A DNA stretch of 64,000 nt, taken from positions 158,669 through 222,668 of the forward strand of contig ABCO01000006.1 in assembly GCA_000170815.1 (NCBI GenBank), in the 5' to 3' direction. This DNA is from an unidentified eubacterium SCB49 (GTDB lineage Bacteria; Bacteroidota; Bacteroidia; Flavobacteriales; Flavobacteriaceae). Shown here one piece after another: positions 1 to 9,347 of the stretch. The notes under the pieces were generated by a model. The model was not told the DNA's origin. It saw only the letters and a program-made list of their open reading frames with translations, and searched no databases. The position numbers and the translations under genes were made by a program. Position 1 is the first letter of the stretch, and every line of letters begins with the position of its first letter.

Positions 1-714
1 TTGTTTTCTGCAACCTTTTCAAAAGAGATTAAAAAACTTGCGCAATCATTTTTAACTAATCCAGTATTAGTTGAAGCACAACGTGAAAATAGTACGGCAG
101 AAAAAGTAAAACAGACGATTTATAAAACCAATAAATCTGCAAAGACCAATCTAGTTATTAAATTAATAACAGAAGGAAACTGGGAGCAGGTTTTAATTTT
201 TACAAGAACCAAGCACGGAGCAAATAGACTTGCAGAAAAACTAGGGAAAGCAGATGTCAAGTCTGCTGCAATACACGGTAATAAAAGTCAAGGCGCAAGA
301 ACAAAAGCATTAGCAGGTTTTAAAGATGGTAGTATTCGCGTTCTAGTGGCAACAGATATTGCTGCTCGAGGTCTTGATATACCATTATTACCACACGTGA
401 TTAACTATGAGTTGCCTAACATACCAGAAGATTATGTGCACCGCATAGGAAGAACCGCAAGAGCAGGAGCTAGCGGTGATGCAATCTCTATTGTTAGTGT
501 AGATGAGTTTGAATACGTTAAAGGTATTGAAAAACTATTGGGCGAAAAACTAAATTCAATCACATTAGAAGGTTTTGAGCAAACAGAAAAACTACAGGAC
601 GTTTTAGATAAAAAAGCAGCCAACAAAGCTCAGCACCAAAAATCGAGACGAAATAATCCAAGAGGTGGCGGTAATAGAAATGGTAATGCTAGAAATAATA
701 AGCGCCGTAACTAA
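1..714 (+). CDS. DEAD-box RNA helicase, C-terminal part (cut by window edge)
   Basis: This is the C-terminal 237 residues of an ATP-dependent DEAD-box RNA helicase, most like the RhlE group. The first readable residues are the SAT motif (FSATF, motif III), so the DEAD/Walker B half lies before position 1 and the apparent TTG start is not a real start. Downstream come the helicase C-domain motifs: IFTRTK (motif IV region), [13 protein letters not shown] (motif V) and [10 protein letters not shown] (motif VI). The last 30 residues are basic and rich in Asn, Gly and Arg, as in cold-shock/ribosome-assembly helicases, where such tails bind RNA. A terminator hairpin follows 30 bases after the stop. 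Confidence 0.95.
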   Translation: MFSATFSKEIKKLAQSFLTNPVLVEAQRENSTAEKVKQTIYKTNKSAKTNLVIKLITEGNWEQVLIFTRTKHGANRLAEKLGKADVKSAAIHGNKSQGARTKALAGFKDGSIRVLVATDIAARGLDIPLLPHVINYELPNIPEDYVHRIGRTARAGASGDAISIVSVDEFEYVKGIEKLLGEKLNSITLEGFEQTEKLQDVLDKKAANKAQHQKSRRNNPRGGGNRNGNARNNKRRN

Positions 715-742
715 TATTAGATTTTTATAATAATACCTATAC

Positions 743-777
743 AAACAGTGTGTAATATTTACACGCTGTTTTTTTAT
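743..777 (+). terminator. Intrinsic terminator after the DEAD-box helicase gene
   Basis: An inverted repeat AACAGTGTGTA / TACACGCTGTT (one G-T pair) is followed by seven T. It sits just after the helicase stop codon and fits a rho-independent terminator. Confidence 0.75.
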
Positions 778-924
778 ATTACACACTTATTTATTGTTGT
801 TTAATCTTTATTATTTCCTAATCTGCTGATATGTAGTTGTTTGTGTTTTTCTGAAATTTTAAATCTTTAATGGTACAACTATTTCATTATACAAATCAAC
901 TATAACAAATTAAACAAGTAAATT

Positions 925-1245
925 ATGAAAAAGTTAATGATTACAGCAGGATTAGTATTAGGAAGTTTAACAGCTACAATGGCTCAAGAAACGGCTTCAG
1001 CAAGTCTTTCTAAAAATGTAACAGAAGTGGAAGCTGTGCAAGCTGTTCAAGACTATGAAGCAGTAGATTTAAAAGATGTACCTGCTCCTGTAGTAAAAGC
1101 GTTAGAAACAGATTTTAAAGATGCAAAAATCGCTAAAGTTTGGAAAAACTCAAAAGAAGAATACAAAGTAGAGCTTTTAGCAGCTGATAAATCAGTAAAA
1201 ACGGTACACGCTACTAGTGATGGTAAGTGGATCAAAAAAGGATAA
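925..1245 (+). CDS. Small secreted PepSY-like protein
   Basis: A 106-residue exported protein. It starts with a signal peptide (about residues 1-20, ending TATMAQE). The mature part contains a short alpha/beta segment, VPAPVVKALETDF followed by KVWKNSKEEYKVEL, which resembles the repeat of PepSY-like/BLIP-like periplasmic proteins common in Bacteroidota. No catalytic residues are visible, so the function is unknown. It is monocistronic: 210 bases separate it from the helicase gene and a strong terminator follows it. Confidence 0.75.
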   Translation: MKKLMITAGLVLGSLTATMAQETASASLSKNVTEVEAVQAVQDYEAVDLKDVPAPVVKALETDFKDAKIAKVWKNSKEEYKVELLAADKSVKTVHATSDGKWIKKG

Positions 1246-1268
1246 TAATTCTTTAAAATTAATTCCCC

Positions 1269-1300
1269 AAAGCGCTTCTATTATAGAAGCGCTTTTTTTT
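1269..1300 (+). terminator. Intrinsic terminator
   Basis: Perfect 11-bp stem AAAGCGCTTCT / AGAAGCGCTTT with a 5-base loop and a run of T, 24 bases after the stop of the small secreted protein gene. Confidence 0.9.
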
Positions 1301-1370
1301 ATGATAATTTTAATGTTTATCTTTTCACTTTTCTTCAAACAATACGTTCTCTAAACAAAATTATACCCTC

Positions 1371-2744
1371 TTGAAAATACTTATTATCGAAGATGATCTT
1401 GCTTTTGGCAAGATGCTCCATATTTATCTTACTAATAAAAAATTTGATGTAAGTCTAGTTACAACTGGAGGTGAGGCGATTCCGCTTTTTTCTGAAAATA
1501 ATTACGATGTGATCATTGTAGATTTGCAGTTGCCAGATACAACGGGGCTTGATATTTTAGAAATAGTAAAACAAAAAACTCCTAGTACTCAAGTAGTTTT
1601 AATGACAGGCTATGCAGATGTTACAACAGCTGTAAAGGCAATGAAAAAAGGTGCTCTAGAGTATATATCAAAACCTTTTAGACCTGAAGAATTATTAATG
1701 ATTCTGAATAACGTTAATCTAAAAGAAACTGATACTGCAGCGGCAACTTCTCCAACTGTAGCAGCAGCTCCTAAAAAAACAACCTCAAAATCAAAAGTTG
1801 TTCCTAAAGACCATTCTAAACTAGAAGGGACTAGTGATGTCGCTATTAAATGTCAACAACATATACAGCTTGTTGGGCCTACAAATATGGCGGTATTAAT
1901 ACAAGGTGAAAGTGGAACAGGTAAAGAGGTGGCTGCACAAGCTATTCATAGCTATAGTGATCGTCGCGAATCACCATTTATAGCGGTAGATTGTGGTGCT
2001 ATACCTAAAGAAATTGCAAGTAGTGAGTTTTTTGGACACGTTAAAGGAAGTTTTACAGGTGCAATTGCAGATAAAAAAGGATATTTTGAAAATGCAGATA
2101 CAGGTACCATATTTCTTGATGAGGTAGGAAATTTGTCTTACGAAAATCAGATTCAATTATTACGTGCGCTACAAGAAAAAAAAGTAAAGAGAGTGGGGAG
2201 TTCACAAGAAATTCCAATTGATGTTCGAGTTATTTCGGCTACCAATGAAAACCTGAGAGAAGCTGTTGCAAAAGGAACCTTTAGAGAAGACTTATACCAT
2301 CGTCTTCAAGAGTTTACCATACATGTACCCCCATTGCGTGAGCGTGGTGAAGATTTAGATAAATTTATAGCCTTTTTTATAAAACAGGCTAACCAATCTC
2401 TTAATAAAGAAGTACAAGGTATATCTAAAGAAGTGTCTATTGCTCTTAATAATTATAGTTGGCCAGGTAATTTACGTGAATTAAAAAATGTGTTGAAAAG
2501 ATGTGTTTTACTTACCACAGGAACTCATATTCCAATAGAAGTGCTTCCGCACGAAGTATTGATATCTAAAGAAGTGACAAACACCACTAGCTTTTCTACA
2601 AAAGAGAATGAAAAACAATTAATCATTAATGCTTTAAAACAAGCAGGAAATAATAAAACTAAAGCGGCAGAATTACTTCAAATTACACGTAAAACACTCT
2701 ATAATAAAATAGCTCAATACGCTATTGGTGAAGGTAATGATTAA
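1371..2744 (+). CDS. Sigma-54-dependent response regulator (NtrC family)
   Basis: A 457-residue transcription activator. Residues 1-115 form a receiver domain with acidic residues E7/D8/D9, phospho-acceptor D51 and K101. An Ala/Thr/Lys-rich linker covers about 118-150. The AAA+ sigma-54 activation domain has Walker A GESGTGKE (179-186), the sigma-54 contact loop as GSFTGA (226-231, where GAFTGA is usual) and Walker B FLDEVG (248-253). A Fis-type helix-turn-helix ends the protein (NNKTKAAELLQITRKTLYNK). The start is TTG, chosen because MKILIIEDD is the canonical receiver N-terminus. The gene faces the hybrid kinase gene and overlaps its 3' end by 23 bases, so the two probably form one phosphorelay. 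Confidence 0.95.
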   Translation: MKILIIEDDLAFGKMLHIYLTNKKFDVSLVTTGGEAIPLFSENNYDVIIVDLQLPDTTGLDILEIVKQKTPSTQVVLMTGYADVTTAVKAMKKGALEYISKPFRPEELLMILNNVNLKETDTAAATSPTVAAAPKKTTSKSKVVPKDHSKLEGTSDVAIKCQQHIQLVGPTNMAVLIQGESGTGKEVAAQAIHSYSDRRESPFIAVDCGAIPKEIASSEFFGHVKGSFTGAIADKKGYFENADTGTIFLDEVGNLSYENQIQLLRALQEKKVKRVGSSQEIPIDVRVISATNENLREAVAKGTFREDLYHRLQEFTIHVPPLRERGEDLDKFIAFFIKQANQSLNKEVQGISKEVSIALNNYSWPGNLRELKNVLKRCVLLTTGTHIPIEVLPHEVLISKEVTNTTSFSTKENEKQLIINALKQAGNNKTKAAELLQITRKTLYNKIAQYAIGEGND

Positions 2745-5127
2745 GTTCTTCTATTAATAGCGTTGTTTGTACATCTAACTCATTATAAAGCGCTTTTACT
2801 TGATCCATATTTCTATTATGTTCTATTTTGTTTAATAGATTGATCACTTTGGTGGCTTCTAGTTGTTTTGCCATAGTGGTCATTTTATGAGCTGTAGCTT
2901 CTATAAGCGAATTGTTATTTAATTCTATCGCCTTTGCTAGGGTCTGTATGTTTTTTTTAGTCTCATCAATAAATATGGTAATAACTTCTTTGATGACTTC
3001 AGGGTCAGATAAAAAAGTTTCTAAAGTGCTGCTAGAAAAACTTGTTTGGCTTTTCAATTCATCAGTAGGAGTGTCATCAATTGGTTTAATCGTGTTTATT
3101 GCCGAAATGTTAAGGAGATCACCCAGTTTTTCAATGGTAAAAGGTTTGGCGATCACACCACTAAAACCTTTGTTTAAATAGTAGTTTTTTTCATATTGAA
3201 GATTTCCTGACATTAAAAATATTGGCTGATTCGAATATGCCGAAACAACTCCTTTTTTTAATTTTTGAAGAATTTCAAAACCTGTGTCTGTTGGCATTTG
3301 CATATCTGTCAATAGAAAATCAAAATGCGCAGGCGTATTCTTTTGGAAATCCACAAAGCTCGAAAAACAAAAGACTTCTATTTCTAGGCTGTTAAATAAA
3401 GCTTTTAGTAACGTAAGCAATCCAATATCATCATCTATAACGATTCCTTTTTTAAAGGTTTTTGATGGTAATGAGTGAGTTGTAATTGGTTTTTCAACTT
3501 CAATTAAAGGGATAGAAAAAATAAAATCACTTCCCTTATTTACGATGCTTTTTACGGTTAAGCTGCCCTGTAGTAATAGTGCTAGTCTTTTTGATATAGC
3601 TAACCCTAAACCGCTACCACCATATTTTTTTATGATGTTTTTATCAGCTTGTGTAAAGGGTTCAAAAATTGTTTTTATTTTTTCGGGAGCAATCCCTATT
3701 CCGCTATCGCTTACGGTTAGTGTAGTTTGTATTTTATTATTACCTCCTCTTTGTTGGTTTACGGTTAATTTTATTTCACCTTTTTCAGTAAACTTAAATG
3801 CGTTTGAAATTAAATTTATAACCACTTGTTCAATACGCATCGCATCACTTTCAAAATAGCTATGCTTTAAGGCTTCGTCTATCACTACAATGCCTTTGAT
3901 TTTTGGATTAGAATGACGCATAACGGCATCATTCATTATTTTTTGTAAAAGGTTGTAGAGGTTAAAAGGGGCGTTGGTAATTTTTATATTCTGTGCTTCT
4001 AGTTCAGAAAAATCTAATAAATCTTGAGCTAAATGCGAAATGTATTGTGTGTTATCATGTATTGCATTATTGAAGTTTTTTTGCTCAACATCAAGGTTCG
4101 TTTTATCTAGTAGTTGTGTATACCCAGTTATTGTTGTTAAAGGAGTTTTTAAGTCATGCCCAACAGTAGCCATTAAGCGTTCTCTACTTTGTAATAAAGA
4201 GTTTGTTTTGTCTTGTTCTTCTTGGAGCTCATTTTTTAAACGTTGCGCTTTAAAAAAATCTGTTATTATAAAGTAAGAAAAGAGCAAAATTAAAAACGCA
4301 CCAGAAAATCCAGCAATTTTTACAACTCTATTAGATGTGTAGATAGCCTTGTTTCTTAAAAGTAGTTCTTGCCTTTGCTTGTTGTCTATTTCATTAGATA
4401 GATTCGAAATTATTTGTCTTAACTGAGTGGATATCGCAATGTTATTATGTGCTAAAATATTTTCTTTCTCTAATAATGCCTTTCTTAATCTTAAACTACT
4501 GCTCTGTGCATTTCTTACAATCTCTCTAGTAGCGGTTAGCATAGAGTCTATCACCTTACTTGATACCGTAGTTTTTTTACTATTAATATAGTTTGTAAAG
4601 TCTATAACTGTTTCTCGCTGTGAATCTGTTAAGGTTGATAAGTCTTCTACAATGTTATAAGGCATTACACGCCCCATATTGAGTTCAAGAATTTCAAATT
4701 CACTTAAAATTTTATCTAAAGAATTATCCTTATTGTTGGCTGCTTTTATAAGCCTTAGTTGTTCAATGTTGGTTCGTTTTTGATTTAATAAATTTGCAAT
4801 CGTATCTAATTTATTATTGTCAATTCCTTCATGGTTTTCTAGCTTTAATAAAGTCAACCCTTTAATTATCGAATCATTTTTTCTGGTATAAATATCAAAA
4901 TCTTTCTGTCTTAACGATTGTATAGAGAGTGCGCCATAACTATCTGCCTCATACAATGAAGAAATAATACTACTTGTGTTTATGATGTTTTTTTCATCAA
5001 GTATGGTGCTTGGTCTATTTTGATTTAACTGTTGGTACAAGAAAATACAAACAAAAATAGCAATGGAGCTGAGTAAGACATAGCTTGCTATTACTTTAAG
5101 CGTGAGTGTTTTTTTTATAGATTCCAT
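2722..5127 (-). CDS. Hybrid sensor histidine kinase with receiver and Hpt domains
   Basis: An 801-residue membrane sensor kinase. Transmembrane helices lie near residues 11-31 and 270-290 and bracket a helical periplasmic sensor of about 235 residues with no family that I recognise. HisKA carries H324 in VGHDLKTPL. HATPase follows (N-box near 442, DSGIGI near 474, GGSGLGLA near 503-510). The receiver domain has D608 (LLTDMQMP) and K661. A C-terminal Hpt domain has H747 (ATAHKM). This domain set implies an internal phosphorelay H324-D608-H747, with the sigma-54 regulator at 1371-2744 as likely output. The two genes are convergent rather than in an operon. Stop codons of the pair overlap. Confidence 0.93.
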   Translation of the reverse strand: MESIKKTLTLKVIASYVLLSSIAIFVCIFLYQQLNQNRPSTILDEKNIINTSSIISSLYEADSYGALSIQSLRQKDFDIYTRKNDSIIKGLTLLKLENHEGIDNNKLDTIANLLNQKRTNIEQLRLIKAANNKDNSLDKILSEFEILELNMGRVMPYNIVEDLSTLTDSQRETVIDFTNYINSKKTTVSSKVIDSMLTATREIVRNAQSSSLRLRKALLEKENILAHNNIAISTQLRQIISNLSNEIDNKQRQELLLRNKAIYTSNRVVKIAGFSGAFLILLFSYFIITDFFKAQRLKNELQEEQDKTNSLLQSRERLMATVGHDLKTPLTTITGYTQLLDKTNLDVEQKNFNNAIHDNTQYISHLAQDLLDFSELEAQNIKITNAPFNLYNLLQKIMNDAVMRHSNPKIKGIVVIDEALKHSYFESDAMRIEQVVINLISNAFKFTEKGEIKLTVNQQRGGNNKIQTTLTVSDSGIGIAPEKIKTIFEPFTQADKNIIKKYGGSGLGLAISKRLALLLQGSLTVKSIVNKGSDFIFSIPLIEVEKPITTHSLPSKTFKKGIVIDDDIGLLTLLKALFNSLEIEVFCFSSFVDFQKNTPAHFDFLLTDMQMPTDTGFEILQKLKKGVVSAYSNQPIFLMSGNLQYEKNYYLNKGFSGVIAKPFTIEKLGDLLNISAINTIKPIDDTPTDELKSQTSFSSSTLETFLSDPEVIKEVITIFIDETKKNIQTLAKAIELNNNSLIEATAHKMTTMAKQLEATKVINLLNKIEHNRNMDQVKALYNELDVQTTLLIEELNHYLHQ

Positions 5128-5355
5128 AGGGTGTGTGCTTGGGGATAACGCTTGTTTGAGTTTGTTATGATACTTAAAATGGTATAATTATGTTAAATGT
5201 AATAAAAACTTAGGGGACAAATTTTTAGAAGAGAACTTAAGATGATTAAACTTTTAATGGTAGTCAAATTTTTTCATTTTGAAGGGTTGAAATTACTATA
5301 GCAACAGTAAAAAAACAGGTCACTTTTTGCGTTAAACTTTTAGTTGTAAACAGAC

Positions 5356-5386
5356 TTTGTTAACCCATGCCCAATTAGTATCTTTG
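5356..5386 (+). promoter_or_regulatory. Bacteroidota-type promoter of ffh
   Basis: TTTG at 5356-5359 (-33 element) and TATCTTTG at 5379-5386 (-7 element TAnnTTTG) are separated by 19 bases. The transcript would carry an 80-base leader before the ffh ATG. The rest of the 345-base gap 5128-5472 shows no gene. Confidence 0.75.
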
Positions 5387-5472
5387 CAGACTATTGTTCT
5401 GCGCTTAAATTTCAGAAGCAAGTATTACTGAAATACCATAAACCTGCAGAATTTTTTATATTTTTTGAAACT

Positions 5473-6801
5473 ATGTTTGATAATTTAAGTGATAAGTTAG
5501 ATAAAGCAATGCACGTCCTTAAAGGGCACGGAAGCATTACAGAGGTAAATGTAGCGGAAACGCTAAAAGAAGTGCGTCGTGCATTACTAGATGCCGATGT
5601 AAACTTTAAGATTGCTAAAGAGTTTACAAATACCGTAAAACAAAAGGCTTTAGGTCAAGATGTATTGACTGCTTTACAACCTAGCCAGTTAATGGTTAAA
5701 ATTGTAAAAGATGAGCTTACAGCCTTAATGGGTGGTGATGCAGCAGGAGTTAATTTGCAAGGTTCGCCAAGTGTTATCTTGATGTCTGGATTACAGGGTT
5801 CTGGTAAAACCACATTTTCTGGTAAATTAGCGAACTTCCTAAAATCTAAAAAAACAAAGAAACCATTATTAGTTGCCTGTGATGTTTATCGTCCAGCGGC
5901 AATTAATCAATTGCACGTAGTAGGAGAGCAAATAGGTGTTGAGGTATATAGTGAAGAGGGCAATATGGATCCTGTTTCTATTGCGACAAATGCGATTGCT
6001 CACGCAAAACAAAATGGACATAATGTTGTGATTGTCGATACAGCAGGACGTCTTGCGGTAGATGAAGCAATGATGGTAGAGATTGAAAATGTTCACAAAG
6101 CAATTCAGCCACAAGAAACATTATTTGTTGTAGATGCCATGACGGGGCAAGATGCTGTAAATACGGCTAAGACTTTTAATGAGCGTATCAACTTTGATGG
6201 AGTTGTTCTTACTAAACTTGATGGTGATACTCGTGGGGGTGCTGCAATCTCTATTAAAAGTGTCGTTAATAAACCAATTAAGTTCATTGGTACAGGTGAA
6301 AAGATGGATGCAATAGATATTTTCTATCCATCACGTATGGCAGATCGTATTTTAGGGATGGGAGATGTTGTTTCTCTAGTTGAGCGTGCACAAGAACAGT
6401 TTGATGAGGATGAGGCTAGAAAATTACAGAAAAAGATTGCGAAAAATCAATTTGGTTTTGATGACTTTATGAAACAAATCCAGCAAATCAAAAAAATGGG
6501 ATCTATGAAAGATCTTGTTGGAATGATTCCTGGAGCAGGTAAAGCATTAAAAGATGTAGATATAGATGATGATGCTTTTAAAGGTATAGAAGCAATTATT
6601 CAATCAATGACACCTGCAGAAAGAACTTCACCTGCTTTAATAAACGGAAGTCGTAAAAAAAGAATTGCAAAAGGAAGTGGTACATCTGTAACTCAAGTAA
6701 ATCAGCTTTTAAAGCAGTTTGACCAGATGAGTAAAATGATGAAAATGATGCAAGGTGGCGGTGGCCGCAAGATGGCTCAAATGATGGGGAAAATGAAGTA
6801 A
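5473..6801 (+). CDS. ffh: Signal recognition particle GTPase Ffh
   Basis: A 442-residue SRP54-type GTPase that binds SRP RNA and signal sequences and docks with FtsY to deliver nascent membrane proteins to the translocon. The N domain comes first. The G domain has the P-loop GLQGSGKTT (about 105-113), DTAGR (about 189-193) and TKLDGDTRGG (about 246-255). The M domain ends in a Met/Gly-rich tail (MQGGGGRKMAQMMGKMK). Length and order are normal for the family. It is followed 58 bases later by folD, possibly on the same transcript. No SRP RNA gene was seen in the flanking spacers. Confidence 0.98.
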   Translation: MFDNLSDKLDKAMHVLKGHGSITEVNVAETLKEVRRALLDADVNFKIAKEFTNTVKQKALGQDVLTALQPSQLMVKIVKDELTALMGGDAAGVNLQGSPSVILMSGLQGSGKTTFSGKLANFLKSKKTKKPLLVACDVYRPAAINQLHVVGEQIGVEVYSEEGNMDPVSIATNAIAHAKQNGHNVVIVDTAGRLAVDEAMMVEIENVHKAIQPQETLFVVDAMTGQDAVNTAKTFNERINFDGVVLTKLDGDTRGGAAISIKSVVNKPIKFIGTGEKMDAIDIFYPSRMADRILGMGDVVSLVERAQEQFDEDEARKLQKKIAKNQFGFDDFMKQIQQIKKMGSMKDLVGMIPGAGKALKDVDIDDDAFKGIEAIIQSMTPAERTSPALINGSRKKRIAKGSGTSVTQVNQLLKQFDQMSKMMKMMQGGGGRKMAQMMGKMK

Positions 6802-6859
6802 TATCTTTTTATTAAAAGTCCCGAATAATATATAACATTTAATACTTAACAATACAATA

Positions 6860-7747
6860 ATGACAATTCTTGACGGTAAAAAAGTCTCAAACGACATAAA
6901 GAACGAAATCGCTGCAGAAGTTAAAAAAATGAAAGATGCTGGCGAAAAAGTGCCACATCTTGCAGCTGTAATTGTAGGAGATGACGGTGCCAGTCTAACC
7001 TACGTAGGTAGTAAAGTACGTTCTTGTGAGCGTGTAGGTTTTGAGTCTACTATGGTGCGCATGAAGCACACAACGTCAGAGATTGAGTTGCTACAAAAAA
7101 TTGAAGAACTTAACCAGAATGATGATATAGATGGATTTATCATTCAATTACCTTTACCTCCTCAGATTAATACGCAAAAAGTGTTAATGGCAGTAGATCC
7201 TAGTAAAGATGTGGATGGTTTTCATCCAGAAAATTTTGGAAGAATGGCGCTTGATATGTCTACATTTATTCCAGCTACTCCTTTTGGAATTTTAGAATTG
7301 CTAGAGCGTTATGATGTAAATACAAAAGGAAAACATACTGTAGTTATTGGTCGAAGCCACATTGTGGGACGCCCTATGAGTATCTTGATGAGTCGTAAAG
7401 GTTGGCCAGGAAACAGTACTGTTACCTTAACACATAGTAGTACAAAAAATATTACACAAATTATTAGTCAAGCAGATATTGTTATTTCTGCATTAGGGGT
7501 TCCTAATTTTCTTAAAGCCGAAATGGTAAAAGATGATGCTGTAATTATTGATGTTGGTATTACAAGAGTAGATGACGATACACGTCCAAGAGGTTATCGT
7601 ATTGTAGGTGATGTAGATTTTGAAAATGTAAGTAAAAAGGCAAGCTATATTACACCGGTTCCTGGTGGAGTAGGACCAATGACAATAGCTATGTTGTTAA
7701 AGAATACTTTATTGGCAAGAGAACGCAGAGCAAATGTGAAAAAATAA
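6860..7747 (+). CDS. folD: Bifunctional methylene-THF dehydrogenase/cyclohydrolase FolD
   Basis: A 295-residue cytoplasmic enzyme that converts 5,10-methylene-THF to 10-formyl-THF (NADP-dependent dehydrogenase plus cyclohydrolase). The catalytic-domain signature YVGSKVRSCERVG lies near residues 49-61, the substrate loop DGFIIQLPLPPQ near 93-104, the nucleotide-binding motif VIGRSHIVGRP near 155-165 and PGGVGPMT near the C-terminus. Length is standard. It is 58 bases downstream of ffh and ends at a strong bidirectional terminator. Confidence 0.98.
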   Translation: MTILDGKKVSNDIKNEIAAEVKKMKDAGEKVPHLAAVIVGDDGASLTYVGSKVRSCERVGFESTMVRMKHTTSEIELLQKIEELNQNDDIDGFIIQLPLPPQINTQKVLMAVDPSKDVDGFHPENFGRMALDMSTFIPATPFGILELLERYDVNTKGKHTVVIGRSHIVGRPMSILMSRKGWPGNSTVTLTHSSTKNITQIISQADIVISALGVPNFLKAEMVKDDAVIIDVGITRVDDDTRPRGYRIVGDVDFENVSKKASYITPVPGGVGPMTIAMLLKNTLLARERRANVKK

Positions 7748-7773
7748 ACCGTTTCTCTTCAGAAATACAAAAC

Positions 7774-7809
7774 AAAAACCCCGCTGTTTAATCAAACAGC
7801 GGGGTTTTT
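7774..7809. terminator. Bidirectional intrinsic terminator
   Basis: A perfect 16-bp stem (AAAAACCCCGCTGTTT and its complement) with the loop AATC. A-run and T-run flanks let it work in both directions, between folD (+) and the AI-2E permease gene (-). Confidence 0.9.
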
Positions 7810-7856
7810 ATTTTTGTGTTATTTCAGACTTAATTTGTGTTAGAAAGTCTTTAAGC

Positions 7857-8897
7857 TTAGAGCATTCGATTTTCTTCTTCTACTTTTCTCCCAAACTCTT
7901 TTCTGTAAATACGAACAGTTACGATAAATAAACTGATTAATAAGGGACCAAAAACTAGACCGATAAAACCAAAAAGAGGTACACCTACAATAACACCAAT
8001 TAATGTGATGAGTGGATGTACATCATCTAATCTTTTGAGTACATAAAGTCTAATAATATTGTCTGTAGATCCAACAACCACGATACCGTATGCTAATATT
8101 CCCCAAGCTTGAAAAGCGCTTCCTGATGAAAGTGTTAGAATAAAAACGGGCAGAATACCTACAAAAGTACCTATAAACGGTATCATAGATCCTACTGTGA
8201 CAATCACAAACCAGAAAAATGGATCTTCAACCCCAAAGATTAAAAACCCGATAAGTGCAATAATTCCTTGTGCAATGGCAACCAATGGAATACCTAAGGC
8301 ATTTGAGCGTACGGTACTATTAATTTCTTTTCCTATCGTTTTTAAGTTGTCTTTATTTATAGGGATGTATTCAAACAGTGATTGTTTAAATGTACGATTT
8401 CCAACAAATAGGTAGAATAACAAAAAGTACATAATCCCTATTGAAATGAAAATATTAAATGTACCACCGGCAAAACCTTCAAGGTTTTCTGTTACCCATT
8501 TAGATATAGAATCTACATCTATCTGAGAATGTAGATTCATGCCTAGTTTGTCTTCCCATTTGCCTACTTGGTCTTTAAAAGCTAATGTTACTCTTTCAGA
8601 ATTTTTTACCGCGTCTCCAATTTTATTTCCAAGCATTAATAAAATACCTGTGATTGGTAATAAGATACCTAAAAATGAAACGAGCATTAACATTATAGCT
8701 GCAATGCTAGAGTTCCATCCTCGTTTTATGAGTTTGTTCATCCAAGGTCGCAATAAAACATATATTGTGACTGCGCCAAGCACTCCAGAGAGATAGGGGA
8801 GCATTTCTCTAAAAATGAGAGATCCCATTAATAGAATGATAAGTAGGATAAAAACCTGTCTTATTGTTTTTGCTGGTATACTGTTGTTTTCGCTCAT
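7857..8897 (-). CDS. AI-2E-type family membrane permease
   Basis: A 346-residue polytopic membrane protein of the AI-2E/PerM (UPF0118) family. Paired hydrophobic helices occupy about residues 10-75, and a soluble insert covers about 85-150 (DAVKNSERVTLAFKDQV). Another set of helices covers about 155-330, including the family-typical GxxPxxGxxxGxxP-like stretch MIPFIGTFVGILPVF. Family members have been assigned roles in autoinducer export or Na+/H+ antiport, and the substrate here cannot be read from sequence. It ends 5 bases from the VOC gene, so 10 genes' worth of spacing suggests an operon only with its immediate upstream neighbours 8903-9926. Confidence 0.9.
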   Translation of the reverse strand: MSENNSIPAKTIRQVFILLIILLMGSLIFREMLPYLSGVLGAVTIYVLLRPWMNKLIKRGWNSSIAAIMLMLVSFLGILLPITGILLMLGNKIGDAVKNSERVTLAFKDQVGKWEDKLGMNLHSQIDVDSISKWVTENLEGFAGGTFNIFISIGIMYFLLFYLFVGNRTFKQSLFEYIPINKDNLKTIGKEINSTVRSNALGIPLVAIAQGIIALIGFLIFGVEDPFFWFVIVTVGSMIPFIGTFVGILPVFILTLSSGSAFQAWGILAYGIVVVGSTDNIIRLYVLKRLDDVHPLITLIGVIVGVPLFGFIGLVFGPLLISLFIVTVRIYRKEFGRKVEEENRML

Positions 8898-8902
8898 AAT
8901 TT

Positions 8903-9325
8903 CTATTTGGCAAATAATTGATCTATATTTTTAAAAGCCTTAAATTCAAGTGCGTTTCCACTTGGGTCTTTTAAAAACATAGTAGACTGTTCTCCGGTCA
9001 ACCCTTTAAAACGAGTATATGGCTCAATAATAAAAACCACGTTTGCTAATTTTAGCTTTTTTGCAAAAGCTTCAAAATCATCTAGTGACAGCACAACCCC
9101 AAAATGTGGAACAGGCACATTGTGCCCGTCTACAGGATTGCCTTGTTCGTTGGCTTTAGTATCTTCACTTAAATGAATAACTAATTGATGACCAAAAAAA
9201 TTAAAATCTACCCAATGATCACTACTTCGTCCTTCTTCACAACCTAATATATCTCTATAGAATATACGGTTTTTTTCAAGCTGAGTTACTGGAATCGCTA
9301 GATGAAAAGGGTTTATAGGGGTCAT
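8903..9325 (-). CDS. VOC (glyoxalase/bleomycin-resistance) superfamily protein
   Basis: A 140-residue metal-binding VOC fold protein. It has two beta-alpha-beta-beta-beta repeats, beginning with HLAIPVTQLEKNRIFYRD and ending with FLKDPSGNALEFKAF. Candidate metal ligands are H7 in the first strand and E in the final ALEFK strand. The length and the DPSGNxLE ending are typical of single-domain dioxygenase/lyase-like members, but substrate is unknown. It lies 5 bases upstream of the permease gene and 22 bases downstream of a lipoprotein gene, so the three are likely co-transcribed. Confidence 0.9.
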   Translation of the reverse strand: MTPINPFHLAIPVTQLEKNRIFYRDILGCEEGRSSDHWVDFNFFGHQLVIHLSEDTKANEQGNPVDGHNVPVPHFGVVLSLDDFEAFAKKLKLANVVFIIEPYTRFKGLTGEQSTMFLKDPSGNALEFKAFKNIDQLFAK

Positions 9326-9347
9326 GTTTCAGAAATTATTAAAAGGT

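Noticed and set aside
2912..4276. Several plus-strand frames opposite the histidine kinase gene
   Set aside because: They are antisense shadows of 2722-5127 without starts, motifs or independent spacing.
5128..5472. SRP RNA (ffs) next to ffh
   Set aside because: No GGTCAGG...AGCAGCC-like domain IV sequence on either strand; only a promoter and an AT-rich leader.
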